Source of the DNA: Gammaproteobacteria bacterium
GTDB taxonomy: Bacteria; Pseudomonadota; Gammaproteobacteria; SZUA-229
DNA length: 8,608 bases
NCBI GenBank assembly: GCA_026197015.1
Contig: JAPHRB010000003.1
Span: 1 to 8,608, forward strand
Direction of reading: 5' to 3'
Positions 1 through 5,921 of the stretch are shown piece by piece; positions within the stretch are counted from its first letter, which is position 1, and the number at the start of each line of letters is the position of its first letter. A model generated the notes under the pieces. It saw only the letters and a list, made by a program, of their open reading frames with translations. It was not told the origin of the DNA and ran no database searches. The translations under genes and the position numbers were made by a program.

Positions 1-698
1 AAGCAGGTCGAGAAGGGCTGCAGTCTCCTATTGTTAAGTTCTTACCAGATGAAGCCCTGGATGAAATTATTAAACGTAGCGGCACACAGACCGGAGACTT
101 GCTCTTCTTTGGAGCCGGTAATGCCAATATAGTTAATGAGTCGATGGGCGCATTGCGAGTTCAGTTAGGTCATGATCTTGAGCTGGTTTCTCGCGAGTGG
201 AAGCCGTTGTGGGTTGTTGACTTTCCGATGTTTGAGTGGAATGAGCGAGATGAGCGCTGGAATGCACTACATCACCCGTTTACCGCGCCCTCTGGCAGCA
301 TAGAAGAGCTGCAGGCCAATCCCGGTGATAGTCTGTCTCGTGCCTATGATATGGTATTAAACGGCTGTGAGCTGGGTGGAGGCTCTGTGCGTATCCATGA
401 TACGGCTATGCAGCATAAAGTGTTTGAAATACTCGGTATTAGTGATGAAGAAGCCAACGAAAAATTTGGTTTCTTATTAGAAGCATTAAAATACGGCTGC
501 CCGCCACATGCCGGTCTGGCTTTTGGTCTTGATCGAATGATAATGTTAATGACCGGTGCGAGCTCTATTCGTGATGTAATGGCATTCCCTAAAACGCAGA
601 CAGCAGCATGCCTGTTAACCGACGCGCCATCAGGTGTTTCAGCTGAGCAGTTGAAAGAACTGAATATCCGTATTCGAAAACCGGTAGCAGAGTCATAA
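1..698 (+). CDS. aspS: Aspartyl-tRNA synthetase, C-terminal part (5' end outside window)
   Basis: This is the last ~231 codons of a class II aspartyl-tRNA synthetase, the cytoplasmic enzyme that charges tRNA-Asp with aspartate using ATP. The reading frame is open to the left edge (first whole codon at position 3), so the N-terminal anticodon-binding domain and class II motifs 1 and 2 lie outside. The fragment begins inside the bacterial-type GAD insertion domain (GREGLQSPI, then DLLFFGAGNANIV) and returns to the catalytic core at LWVVDFPMFEW and MHHPF-like LHHPFTAP. Motif 3 is clear: GLAFGLDRMIML, with the ATP-binding arginine codon at 534-536. The tail IRDVMAFPKTQTAACLLTDAP is characteristic of bacterial AspRS. 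The wording follows the E. coli enzyme closely from memory. An in-frame TTG at 99 is internal and not a start. The gene ends in TAA and is followed by a strong terminator, so it does not run into nadA. Confidence 0.97.
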   Translation, partial: AGREGLQSPIVKFLPDEALDEIIKRSGTQTGDLLFFGAGNANIVNESMGALRVQLGHDLELVSREWKPLWVVDFPMFEWNERDERWNALHHPFTAPSGSIEELQANPGDSLSRAYDMVLNGCELGGGSVRIHDTAMQHKVFEILGISDEEANEKFGFLLEALKYGCPPHAGLAFGLDRMIMLMTGASSIRDVMAFPKTQTAACLLTDAPSGVSAEQLKELNIRIRKPVAES

Positions 699-731
699 AG
701 ATCAGTCAGCTGTCGTAAGTCAAAACTAAAG

Positions 732-761
732 GGAGCTCTCCTCTGGAGAGCTCCTTTTTTT
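732..761 (+). terminator. Rho-independent terminator after aspS
   Basis: A perfect 10-bp inverted repeat, GGAGCTCTCC (732-741) and GGAGAGCTCC (745-754), is separated by a 3-base TCT loop and followed at once by seven T residues (755-761). This is a textbook intrinsic terminator 33 bases after the aspS stop. It should separate aspS transcription from nadA. Confidence 0.95.
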
Positions 762-802
762 AACCTGTGGCTTTCGCTCTGTCTCTTAAGAGATAGTTGA
801 AA

Positions 803-831
803 TTTAACCCTTAGCCCTGATAGTCTATAGT
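803..831 (+). promoter_or_regulatory. Possible sigma-70 promoter for nadA
   Basis: TTTAAC (803-808) and TATAGT (826-831) are separated by 17 bases and lie 29 bases before the nadA ATG. The -10 box is fair and the -35 box poor. Because the terminator at 732-761 isolates nadA from aspS, a promoter must lie between 762 and 859, and this is the best-spaced candidate. I found no recognisable NAD-regulator operator. The assignment rests only on hexamer matching. Confidence 0.3.
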
Positions 832-859
832 AATCAATTAATCCTCAAAGAAGATAAAA

Positions 860-1954
860 ATGAGTGCAGTGGCAATTCAACCCTATGCTTTACTCGATGA
901 CGAAGAATGCGAACAACGTATTCTGGCTGCTAAGAAAACATTAGGTGAGCGGCTGGTTATACTAGGGCATCATTATCAGCGTGATGAGGTTTTTCGACAT
1001 GCTGATTTTTCAGGTGATTCGCTCAAGTTATCCCGTGCTGCAGCTGAGTCTAAAGCGCAGTACATTGTGTTCTGCGGGGTTCACTTTATGGCAGAGGTGG
1101 CGGATATATTATCTCGCCCCGAACAGGTATCTATTATTCCTGATATGGCTGCAGGTTGCTCCATGGCGGATATGGCAAATCTGGCAAAGGTAGAAAAAGC
1201 CTGGGCAGAGTTATCCAGTGTCCTGGAGCCGGATGAGTGTGTTACACCTGTAACCTATATTAATTCGGCTGCTGATCTGAAAGGTTTTTGTGGTGCTCAT
1301 GGTGGTATAGTCTGTACTTCAACCAATGCGCGAAATGTGCTCGAATGGTCATTTAAGCAGCGCGAGAAAATTCTATTCTTTCCTGATCAACATCTGGGAA
1401 GAAATACCGCAGCAAACATGGGTATTGCCATGGATGAAATGGTGGTATGGGACTATGATCAGGCGTTTGGTGGCCTGACAGTAGAGCAAATTAAAAAAGC
1501 TAAAATGATTTTATGGAAAGGTTTCTGCTCAGTGCATCAGATGTTTACGCCTGAACAGATTGATAATTTCAAAGCGAAACATCCTGAAACCAAAATAATC
1601 TCACACCCTGAAAGTTCATATGAGGTGTGCCAGAAGTCAGATTATGTCGGTTCTACAGAATATATAATCAATACCATTCGCGATGCAGAGCCAGATACCC
1701 GGTGGCTGGTTGCCACAGAGTTGAACCTGGTAAATCGCCTGAAAGACCAGTATGCAGCAGAGGGTAAAAAGGTGCACTTTATGTCACCCACGGTATGCAT
1801 GTGTTCGACAATGTTTCGTATAGATCCTCAACACCTGGCCTGGACCTTAGAAAATCTGCTGGAGGGTAATGTGGTTAACCAGATTTCGGTGCCGCAAGAA
1901 GTGGCCATTAATGCCAAATTAGCACTGGACCGAATGTTAGAGGTTTCTCCTTAA
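860..1954 (+). CDS. nadA: Quinolinate synthase NadA ([4Fe-4S] enzyme)
   Basis: NadA condenses iminoaspartate (made by NadB) with dihydroxyacetone phosphate to give quinolinate, the first pyridine intermediate of de novo NAD synthesis in the cytoplasm. The 364-residue length fits the longer NadA type, such as that of Bacillus subtilis. Family motifs in order: LGHHYQRDEV (35-44), FSGDSL (50-55), FCGVHFMAEVA (71-81), AGCSMADMA (98-106), a THR/SER-rich CTSTNA (152-157), FFPDQHLGRN (173-182), GFCSVH (221-226), HPESSYEV (249-256), STEYII (265-270) and SPTVCMCSTM (309-318). By comparison with known NadA proteins, the cluster ligands are probably Cys100, Cys223 and one of Cys313/Cys315; the assignment is from memory of the family. 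The ATG at 860 is preceded only by a weak purine-rich AAAGAAG site. The gene appears monocistronic. NadB and NadC are not in the window. Confidence 0.97.
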   Translation: MSAVAIQPYALLDDEECEQRILAAKKTLGERLVILGHHYQRDEVFRHADFSGDSLKLSRAAAESKAQYIVFCGVHFMAEVADILSRPEQVSIIPDMAAGCSMADMANLAKVEKAWAELSSVLEPDECVTPVTYINSAADLKGFCGAHGGIVCTSTNARNVLEWSFKQREKILFFPDQHLGRNTAANMGIAMDEMVVWDYDQAFGGLTVEQIKKAKMILWKGFCSVHQMFTPEQIDNFKAKHPETKIISHPESSYEVCQKSDYVGSTEYIINTIRDAEPDTRWLVATELNLVNRLKDQYAAEGKKVHFMSPTVCMCSTMFRIDPQHLAWTLENLLEGNVVNQISVPQEVAINAKLALDRMLEVSP

Positions 1955-2217
1955 AGTTTCTCTTAGTTGTATTATCCATTTCCAGTAAAGACCTGATACA
2001 GAGGTGCAGAGAAATAAAGTTGTTTCATTAGTTATTTATAAATGCTTTTCTCCCTGGCCCTGTGTCACCGTGTCAAATCTATTTAGCTATTAATTTTAAT
2101 GGTAATCAATAATAGAGGTGACTGTTAGTCTATTAAAGGTATAGGTATAACTATCAGGGCATTAAATAATCCCTTAAAAAGCTTTAAACTTTTGTTTCTT
2201 TTAGGTATTTTGTATCT
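1955..2217. other. Intergenic region between nadA and the hydrolase gene
   Basis: This is a 263-base A+T-rich gap without a convincing open frame. I see no hairpin followed by a T run that would end nadA transcription. A weak AAAAG...CTTTT repeat near 2177-2194 followed by a T-rich tract is the only terminator-like structure, and it is poor. The gap probably contains the promoter for the hydrolase pair, but no well-spaced -35/-10 pair stood out. An in-frame TAA at 2185-2187 limits how far upstream the hydrolase could start. Confidence 0.5.
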
Positions 2218-2874
2218 ATGAAAGAAGCAGTGGTACTTATACATGGTATTTGGATGAATGGAGCAGAAATGTTTCGTTTACGTCAGCGATTAACCGATGC
2301 CGGTTATGAGTGTCATCTGTATCGGTATCCATCATTAAAGAATAGTCCCCGGGATAATGCTGAGGGGCTGCATAAATTTGTGCACTCGATTGACGCGCAT
2401 GTTGTTCATTATGTTTGTCACTCTCTCGGCGGGCTGGTTTTATTACATCTATTTGACAAACATATTGTTGAAAAGAAGGGCAGAGTTGTTTTTCTCGGTG
2501 TGCCAGTCAATGGTAGTCAGGTTGCTCGGCGACTTTCAGGTTCATTTTTAACGCGATGGACAGTCGGCCAAAGTATAAATCATGGATTATTGGGTGATCG
2601 GCCGGTATGGAAAAAATGGCGTGATATCGGCGTTATATCTGGTGATTTTCCATTTGGTATTGGATTATTGATCGGTGGACCAGTAATGCCCCATGACGGT
2701 ACGGTTTCTGTTGAAGAAACATATCTTGGTGGCGCTACAGATTATATAACCTTATCGGTAACACATTTTGGCCTGTTATTTTCAGAATCAGTGGCAATAC
2801 AGGTGATTACATTTTTACGTGCTGGAAAATTTGGCGATGAAGCTAGCAATTTGTTATTTGATGCAACTGGATAA
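2218..2874 (+). CDS. Small alpha/beta-hydrolase, lipase/esterase-like
   Basis: This 218-residue protein has the marks of a serine alpha/beta-hydrolase. A beta strand leads into the oxyanion HG (VVLIHGIW, 5-12). The nucleophile elbow CHSLGG (67-72) makes Ser69 the likely nucleophile. The acid is probably Asp160 in PHDGTVSVEE, and the base His183 in VTHFGLLFS. The HSLGG elbow and the DGTVS.../THF tail resemble the lipase and PGAP1-like esterase groups, whose members split acyl esters or lipids. The substrate cannot be read from the sequence. No signal peptide is visible, so a cytoplasmic location is expected. GVPVNGSQVARRL (94-106) after the elbow is a typical strand of this subgroup. The ATG at 2218 has only a distant TTAGG (about 12 bases upstream) as ribosome-binding site. 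The stop is 5 bases before the next gene, so the two are almost surely co-transcribed. Confidence 0.88.
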   Translation: MKEAVVLIHGIWMNGAEMFRLRQRLTDAGYECHLYRYPSLKNSPRDNAEGLHKFVHSIDAHVVHYVCHSLGGLVLLHLFDKHIVEKKGRVVFLGVPVNGSQVARRLSGSFLTRWTVGQSINHGLLGDRPVWKKWRDIGVISGDFPFGIGLLIGGPVMPHDGTVSVEETYLGGATDYITLSVTHFGLLFSESVAIQVITFLRAGKFGDEASNLLFDATG

Positions 2875-2879
2875 ATCAT

Positions 2880-3437
2880 ATGAAAATAATTATTAAAATA
2901 TTAATGATTACGCTCTGTGTGATATCAGGTGCGCAGGCAGATTCCAGATTATATCAGTCTAAAGGTGATTTACCTTTTGTTGAAATGATGCTTGGTATGA
3001 TGACCGCAATGGGCATGATAGATGAAGTTCCAGCATATTTAATCAATCAGGGGAATTACAATAATTCAGATATATCTCAAGGTTACATTTATCAACCGGG
3101 TTTTAATGCACCATTAATATATCCCGGGCAAAACCCTGGTTCAGTTAATTATCCACAAAACATCAATAAACGTATTAGGCTTGATGGGGTCTGGCTTACT
3201 CAATATGGGGAAATACTGGGTATTAAAGGGCGGCAGTTCCTGTGGAGTGATGGGAAAAGTCGTTATTTAACAGGCGAGTTTGTAAGGAGGCCGAATGATT
3301 TTTCTTTAAAAGTAAGTCAAAGTGGGTATATTGCAAGTTATCAATACCTGGTTGATGGTAATCACATGCAAACCCGAGACACTAATGGAGTCGTTAGAAG
3401 TTTTGTAAGAGCACCCTATAATTCAGTTAAAAAATAA
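2880..3437 (+). CDS. Secreted or periplasmic protein of unknown function
   Basis: I do not recognise this 185-residue protein. It begins with a classical Sec signal peptide: Lys2 and Lys6, a hydrophobic stretch from about 7 to 16, and a likely signal peptidase I site after Ala-Gln-Ala (18-20). There is no lipobox cysteine at the cut, so it should be soluble in the periplasm or exported. Residues 31-55 are methionine-rich (FVEMMLGMMTAMGMID), and residues 57-97 are rich in Asn, Gln, Pro, Gly and Tyr and probably flexible. The C-terminal half (about 100-180) has regular beta-type spacing: LDGVWLTQYGEILGIKG, FLWSDG, RYLTGEF, IASYQYLVDGN, then DTNGVVRSF. This suggests a small beta-sandwich or lipocalin-like fold, which is inference. 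The ATG lies 5 bases after the hydrolase stop, with CTGGA inside the hydrolase end as a possible ribosome-binding site. Coupling to the hydrolase suggests a shared envelope-related job. Confidence 0.75.
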   Translation: MKIIIKILMITLCVISGAQADSRLYQSKGDLPFVEMMLGMMTAMGMIDEVPAYLINQGNYNNSDISQGYIYQPGFNAPLIYPGQNPGSVNYPQNINKRIRLDGVWLTQYGEILGIKGRQFLWSDGKSRYLTGEFVRRPNDFSLKVSQSGYIASYQYLVDGNHMQTRDTNGVVRSFVRAPYNSVKK

Positions 3438-3806
3438 TGCTCGGTTAAAACTGCTTATATTGGTAAAAAATACAGATAAATTAATGTATTAATCAGGCGT
3501 TATTCTGCTCCTGTTCTCAGCTTAAAAGTAAATAATTGAAGTGGCCAGCTAATTTAAGGATGTATTAATATTTGATTTTAAGGTTCGAGGTTTTGTCAGG
3601 AAAAAAGCATGTGGTCGAATTGATGTGATAATAAATTTTACCAGTAAGTTGAGGGAAGAAGAAACCGCCTTAGTAAGCCGTGTTTCGTAAGATCTTGTAT
3701 TTAATAGGTTTATAGGATTATGAGTTAAATAAACATCGTCCTGTTTTATTGCATGATCTGATAGAGATATAAGATAGGGAAAAAAGCCTATATAGTATTA
3801 ACCAGG

Positions 3807-3816
3807 ATAGATCTAT
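3807..3816. repeat. 10-bp perfect palindrome upstream of pilG-type gene
   Basis: ATAGATCTAT reads the same on both strands. It lies 140 bases before the pilG-type start codon and could be half of an operator, but a palindrome of this size may also arise by chance in A+T-rich DNA. Confidence 0.4.
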
Positions 3817-3846
3817 AACATCATTCATGACTTAGATTTATATAAT

Positions 3847-3866
3847 TAGTCAGGCTTAACTGACTA
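3847..3866. promoter_or_regulatory. Inverted repeat TAGTCAG-N6-CTGACTA, possible operator or hairpin
   Basis: TAGTCAG (3847-3853) and CTGACTA (3860-3866) are perfect reverse complements around a GCTTAA centre. The repeat is 90 bases before the pilG-type ATG and close to the expected promoter. It could be a dimeric regulator site, or a weak hairpin in the transcript from upstream; the T residues downstream (TATATTTAGGTGTTTT) are not a clean terminator run. It matches no operator that I recognise. Confidence 0.4.
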
Positions 3867-3955
3867 TATTTAGGTGTTTTCAATATGAGCATTTGAGTAT
3901 CAATTAAATTATATAAAAATATTTATATTGAATCTTGACATGGTGGTAGTAATAG

Positions 3956-4789
3956 ATGGCTGACACAAGAGAATTCAGAGTGTTTCCTATAGGGATATCT
4001 GAGAATGATATACAAATACTTAAAAGGATACTCAGAGTGTCAACTGGTTCAGTTAGAAATTATGTTTTAACTGATGAAGAAAAATCAGATCCTAATAAAT
4101 TATATCTGATCAATTCAGATAACGACAAAGCAGTTTCATACTGGGTTAAGAAATATCTGGGGTCCGATAAATTACCATCCGTAGCAACCGTTTTCGCCGG
4201 AAAGAGAAAGATTAATGGCGCAAGACTATATAATCTTAAAATGCCATTTTTAGCATCTCAGGTAATTAGTACTTTTGATGCTGTCACTATAAATGAAATG
4301 AATTTTATACCAGAATTAACGATTGGAGAGGTAATGGATGAGACTGCCTTATCTCATAGTTATCTGGAAAATATAATTGATCGAAACTCGAATGGAAAAA
4401 ATTTATTCAAAGCACTGGTGGTTGACGATAGTCAGCCAGTTAGAAAGCAGCTTGAAATTGAGCTAAAACTATTAGGCGCAGAGGTAGAGGCGGCATTTGA
4501 TGGTAAAAAAGCAATAGAGCTATGTAGAGATAATGAGTACGATATTATATTTTTAGATGTTGTGATGCCTGGAATGGATGGATATAAGGTCTGTAAGTTT
4601 TTGAAAAAAAACACTCAGACCAAACATACTCCGGTAATTATGTTAACAGGTAAGTCATCACCGTTTGATAAAGTTAAAGGTACCCTGTCAGGTTGTGATA
4701 GCTATTTAATAAAACCATTAAAAAGAGAACAGTTTGAAAATATTGCAAGAAAATATATTCCTGATTTAAATGAAACGCAAAGAATGTGA
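3956..4789 (+). CDS. pilG: PilG-type response regulator with extra N-terminal pseudo-receiver domain
   Basis: This 277-residue protein ends in a complete CheY-like receiver (about 151-270) that should accept phosphate from ChpA and pass the signal to type IV pilus machinery. Receiver residues are all present: acidic pair Asp157/Asp158 in LVVDDSQPVRKQL, phospho-acceptor Asp201 in FLDVVMPGMDGY, switch Thr231 in MLTGKSSPFDKVKG, and Lys253 in YLIKPL. SSPFDKVKGTLSGCDSYL is typical of the PilG group. PilG proteins are usually only about 130 residues. Here ~150 residues precede the receiver, with alternating strands and helices (RVFPIGI, KLYLINSD, SVATVFAG, then LYNLKMPFLASQVISTFDAV) that mimic a receiver but lack the acidic pair. 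I infer a pseudo-receiver. GGTGG at 3942-3946 is the likely ribosome-binding site, 9 bases before the ATG. First gene of the operon. The symbol rests on the receiver and gene order; the N-terminal extension makes it a variant. Confidence 0.85.
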   Translation: MADTREFRVFPIGISENDIQILKRILRVSTGSVRNYVLTDEEKSDPNKLYLINSDNDKAVSYWVKKYLGSDKLPSVATVFAGKRKINGARLYNLKMPFLASQVISTFDAVTINEMNFIPELTIGEVMDETALSHSYLENIIDRNSNGKNLFKALVVDDSQPVRKQLEIELKLLGAEVEAAFDGKKAIELCRDNEYDIIFLDVVMPGMDGYKVCKFLKKNTQTKHTPVIMLTGKSSPFDKVKGTLSGCDSYLIKPLKREQFENIARKYIPDLNETQRM

Positions 4790-4870
4790 AAAAAACCTAT
4801 TTATAAAAAATGGAAAGTAAACTAATTTATAACTGTAAGGGCTAGATTATAAATATTTAAGTTATAGACC

Positions 4871-4876
4871 GAGGAG
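4871..4876 (+). promoter_or_regulatory. Strong ribosome-binding site of pilH
   Basis: GAGGAG lies 8 bases before the ATG at 4885. It is the best Shine-Dalgarno sequence in the window and fixes the pilH start. The regulator encoded there may therefore be made in larger amounts than its operon neighbours. Confidence 0.8.
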
Positions 4877-4884
4877 AAAGTATC

Positions 4885-5250
4885 ATGGCAATTAATAAAG
4901 TATTACTAGTAGATGACTCACCAATGGATTTGGCAAACATAAGATGTATAGTTGCTGACGCTGGATATTCTGTAGTAACAGCAACAACTGGAATTGAGGC
5001 AATTGAAGTCGCTAAAAATGAAATGCCGGATTTAATATTCATGGATATAGTTATGGAAGGTGCAGATGGTTATGATGCATGTAGAGAAATAACACAAAAT
5101 GGGGATACAAAAACTATACCTGTAGTATTTGTGTCAAGTAAAAATCAGAAGGCTGATAAGGTATGGGCAGAGCTACAGGGTGGCAAAGCTTTTATTACAA
5201 AACCATATACGCCTGAACAGATTTTAGACCAGATAACGGCGCTTAATTAA
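4885..5250 (+). CDS. pilH: PilH-type single-domain response regulator
   Basis: This 121-residue CheY-like protein is a lone receiver without an output domain. It has the acidic pair Asp10/Asp11 (VLLVDDSPMD), phospho-acceptor Asp54 (IFMDIVM), switch Ser84 (VVFVSSKNQ) and Lys106 (ITKPY). The run SSKNQKADKVWAELQGGKAF matches the Q-x-x-DK-x-W...RQGAK pattern that marks PilH rather than PilG. In the Pil-Chp system PilH receives phosphate from ChpA and acts on pilus retraction or as a phosphate sink for PilG. One oddity: the usual MPG loop after the phospho-acceptor is MEG (57-59), so the conserved proline is replaced by glutamate. The gene follows pilG after 95 bases and precedes pilI by 32 bases, with its own strong ribosome-binding site. 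Confidence 0.9.
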   Translation: MAINKVLLVDDSPMDLANIRCIVADAGYSVVTATTGIEAIEVAKNEMPDLIFMDIVMEGADGYDACREITQNGDTKTIPVVFVSSKNQKADKVWAELQGGKAFITKPYTPEQILDQITALN

Positions 5251-5282
5251 TTAAAAGCATAAACCCATATACTAGAGAAACT

Positions 5283-5822
5283 ATGATAGATACAGAAAAC
5301 AATTGCCTGGATCCTGAAAGCGCATTAAGTAGATTTAAAAAACCTGAAAATCTACTTATTAATGAGCATGCAGAAGGCAAAAAAACTGCAATCAATAGAT
5401 ATGGGTTTGTTGTTGAAAACATTGGTTTATTAATATCAGAAAATACGCTCAGTGAAGTTGTTCGAAACAAAAACATATGCCCTTTACCAAATACAAAGAA
5501 GTGGATGAAGGGCTTAATAAATATTCGTGGAAATCTGGTTCCAGTATATGACTTATCATTGTTGCTGGGTTTAGCGTCAGCAGGCAGTAGTTACAATAAC
5601 ATACTGGTGTTGGGAAAAGGCAGCCGTTCGGTTGCAGTTGTAATTGAAGGGTTGCCGCGTCAGTGTAATGTAAGTGACTGGCATAAAATGGTTGATTTTC
5701 CCTGTGATATAACTGGTTTGAAAGATCACATAATTGAAGTTTATATGTCTGATGAAATTGTCTGGATGGATTTCAATCAGCATAGTTTTTTTGAATCAGT
5801 AAAAAGAAATGTAGTTATGTGA
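5283..5822 (+). CDS. pilI: PilI-type CheW-like adaptor protein
   Basis: CheW-like proteins bridge the cytoplasmic tip of a chemoreceptor to the histidine kinase. This 179-residue protein matches the usual PilI length of about 178. The CheW domain spans roughly 38-170: strand RYGFVVENIGLLI (39-51), then NICPLPNTKKWMKG (64-77), and the hallmark GLINIRGNLVPVYDLSLLLG (77-96), which forms the receptor- and kinase-binding core. NILVLGKGSRSVAVVIEGLP (106-125) is the second half of the fold. The first ~37 residues are polar and probably unstructured. The ATG is preceded by AGAG at 5274-5277. Position between pilH and pilJ is the canonical Pil-Chp order, which supports PilI over a flagellar CheW. No catalytic activity is expected. 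A second adaptor, ChpC, would lie beyond the window if present. Confidence 0.9.
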   Translation: MIDTENNCLDPESALSRFKKPENLLINEHAEGKKTAINRYGFVVENIGLLISENTLSEVVRNKNICPLPNTKKWMKGLINIRGNLVPVYDLSLLLGLASAGSSYNNILVLGKGSRSVAVVIEGLPRQCNVSDWHKMVDFPCDITGLKDHIIEVYMSDEIVWMDFNQHSFFESVKRNVVM

Positions 5823-5908
5823 TTAATATAACTACAAATGTAATATGTTTTTAATGATAAGAGTGTTTTTTATATATAAATCATTGTGTTTTTTTTAAAG
5901 CATTATCT

Positions 5909-5915
5909 GGAGAAG
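5909..5915 (+). promoter_or_regulatory. Ribosome-binding site that fixes the pilJ start
   Basis: GGAGAAG stands 6 bases before the ATG at 5922. An in-frame GTG at 5886 would add 12 residues but has only T-rich sequence upstream, so the ATG is preferred. Confidence 0.8.
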
Positions 5916-5921
5916 TTTAAT

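Larger units (their letters stand above)
3438..3955. other. Long A+T-rich intergenic leader of the chemosensory operon
   Basis: These 518 bases separate the secreted-protein gene from the pilG-type gene. I found no open frame with a ribosome-binding site and no RNA gene. The stretch contains a perfect 10-bp palindrome (3807-3816) and a 7-bp inverted repeat (3847-3866). There is no clear intrinsic terminator after 3437. The promoter of the operon should lie here: TATAAA at 3912-3917 is a plausible -10 box, but no properly spaced -35 box goes with it. A TAG immediately before the pilG ATG (3953-3955) shows that the coding frame does not extend upstream. Confidence 0.6.

Noticed and set aside
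99..698. A separate 199-residue gene starting at TTG 99
   Set aside because: The same frame is open to position 3 and the upstream residues match the AspRS GAD domain, so TTG is an internal leucine codon.
981..1193. 70-codon frame inside nadA
   Set aside because: It is out of frame within a strongly conserved gene, with no ribosome-binding site and a low-complexity product.
2087..2115. CTATTA...TAATAG repeat between nadA and the hydrolase gene
   Set aside because: Six weak pairs around a 17-base loop are expected by chance in this A+T-rich DNA.
2357..2551. 64-codon frame inside the hydrolase gene
   Set aside because: It overlaps the catalytic region of the hydrolase in another frame and resembles no known protein.
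2218..3437. Toxin-antitoxin, effector-immunity or defence pair
   Set aside because: The first gene is a clear lipase/esterase-like hydrolase without a secretion signal, the second has a Sec signal peptide, and no secretion-system or defence genes are nearby.
3521..3558. CTTAAA...TTTAAG inverted repeat as a terminator for the secreted-protein gene
   Set aside because: The stem is only six A+T-rich pairs with a loop of more than 25 bases and no T run.
3749..3776. TTGCAT followed by TATAAG as a promoter
   Set aside because: The spacing is only 13 bases, too short for a sigma-70 promoter.
5886..5921. GTG at 5886 as the pilJ start
   Set aside because: It lacks a ribosome-binding site and sits in a T run, whereas ATG 5922 has GGAGAAG at ideal distance.
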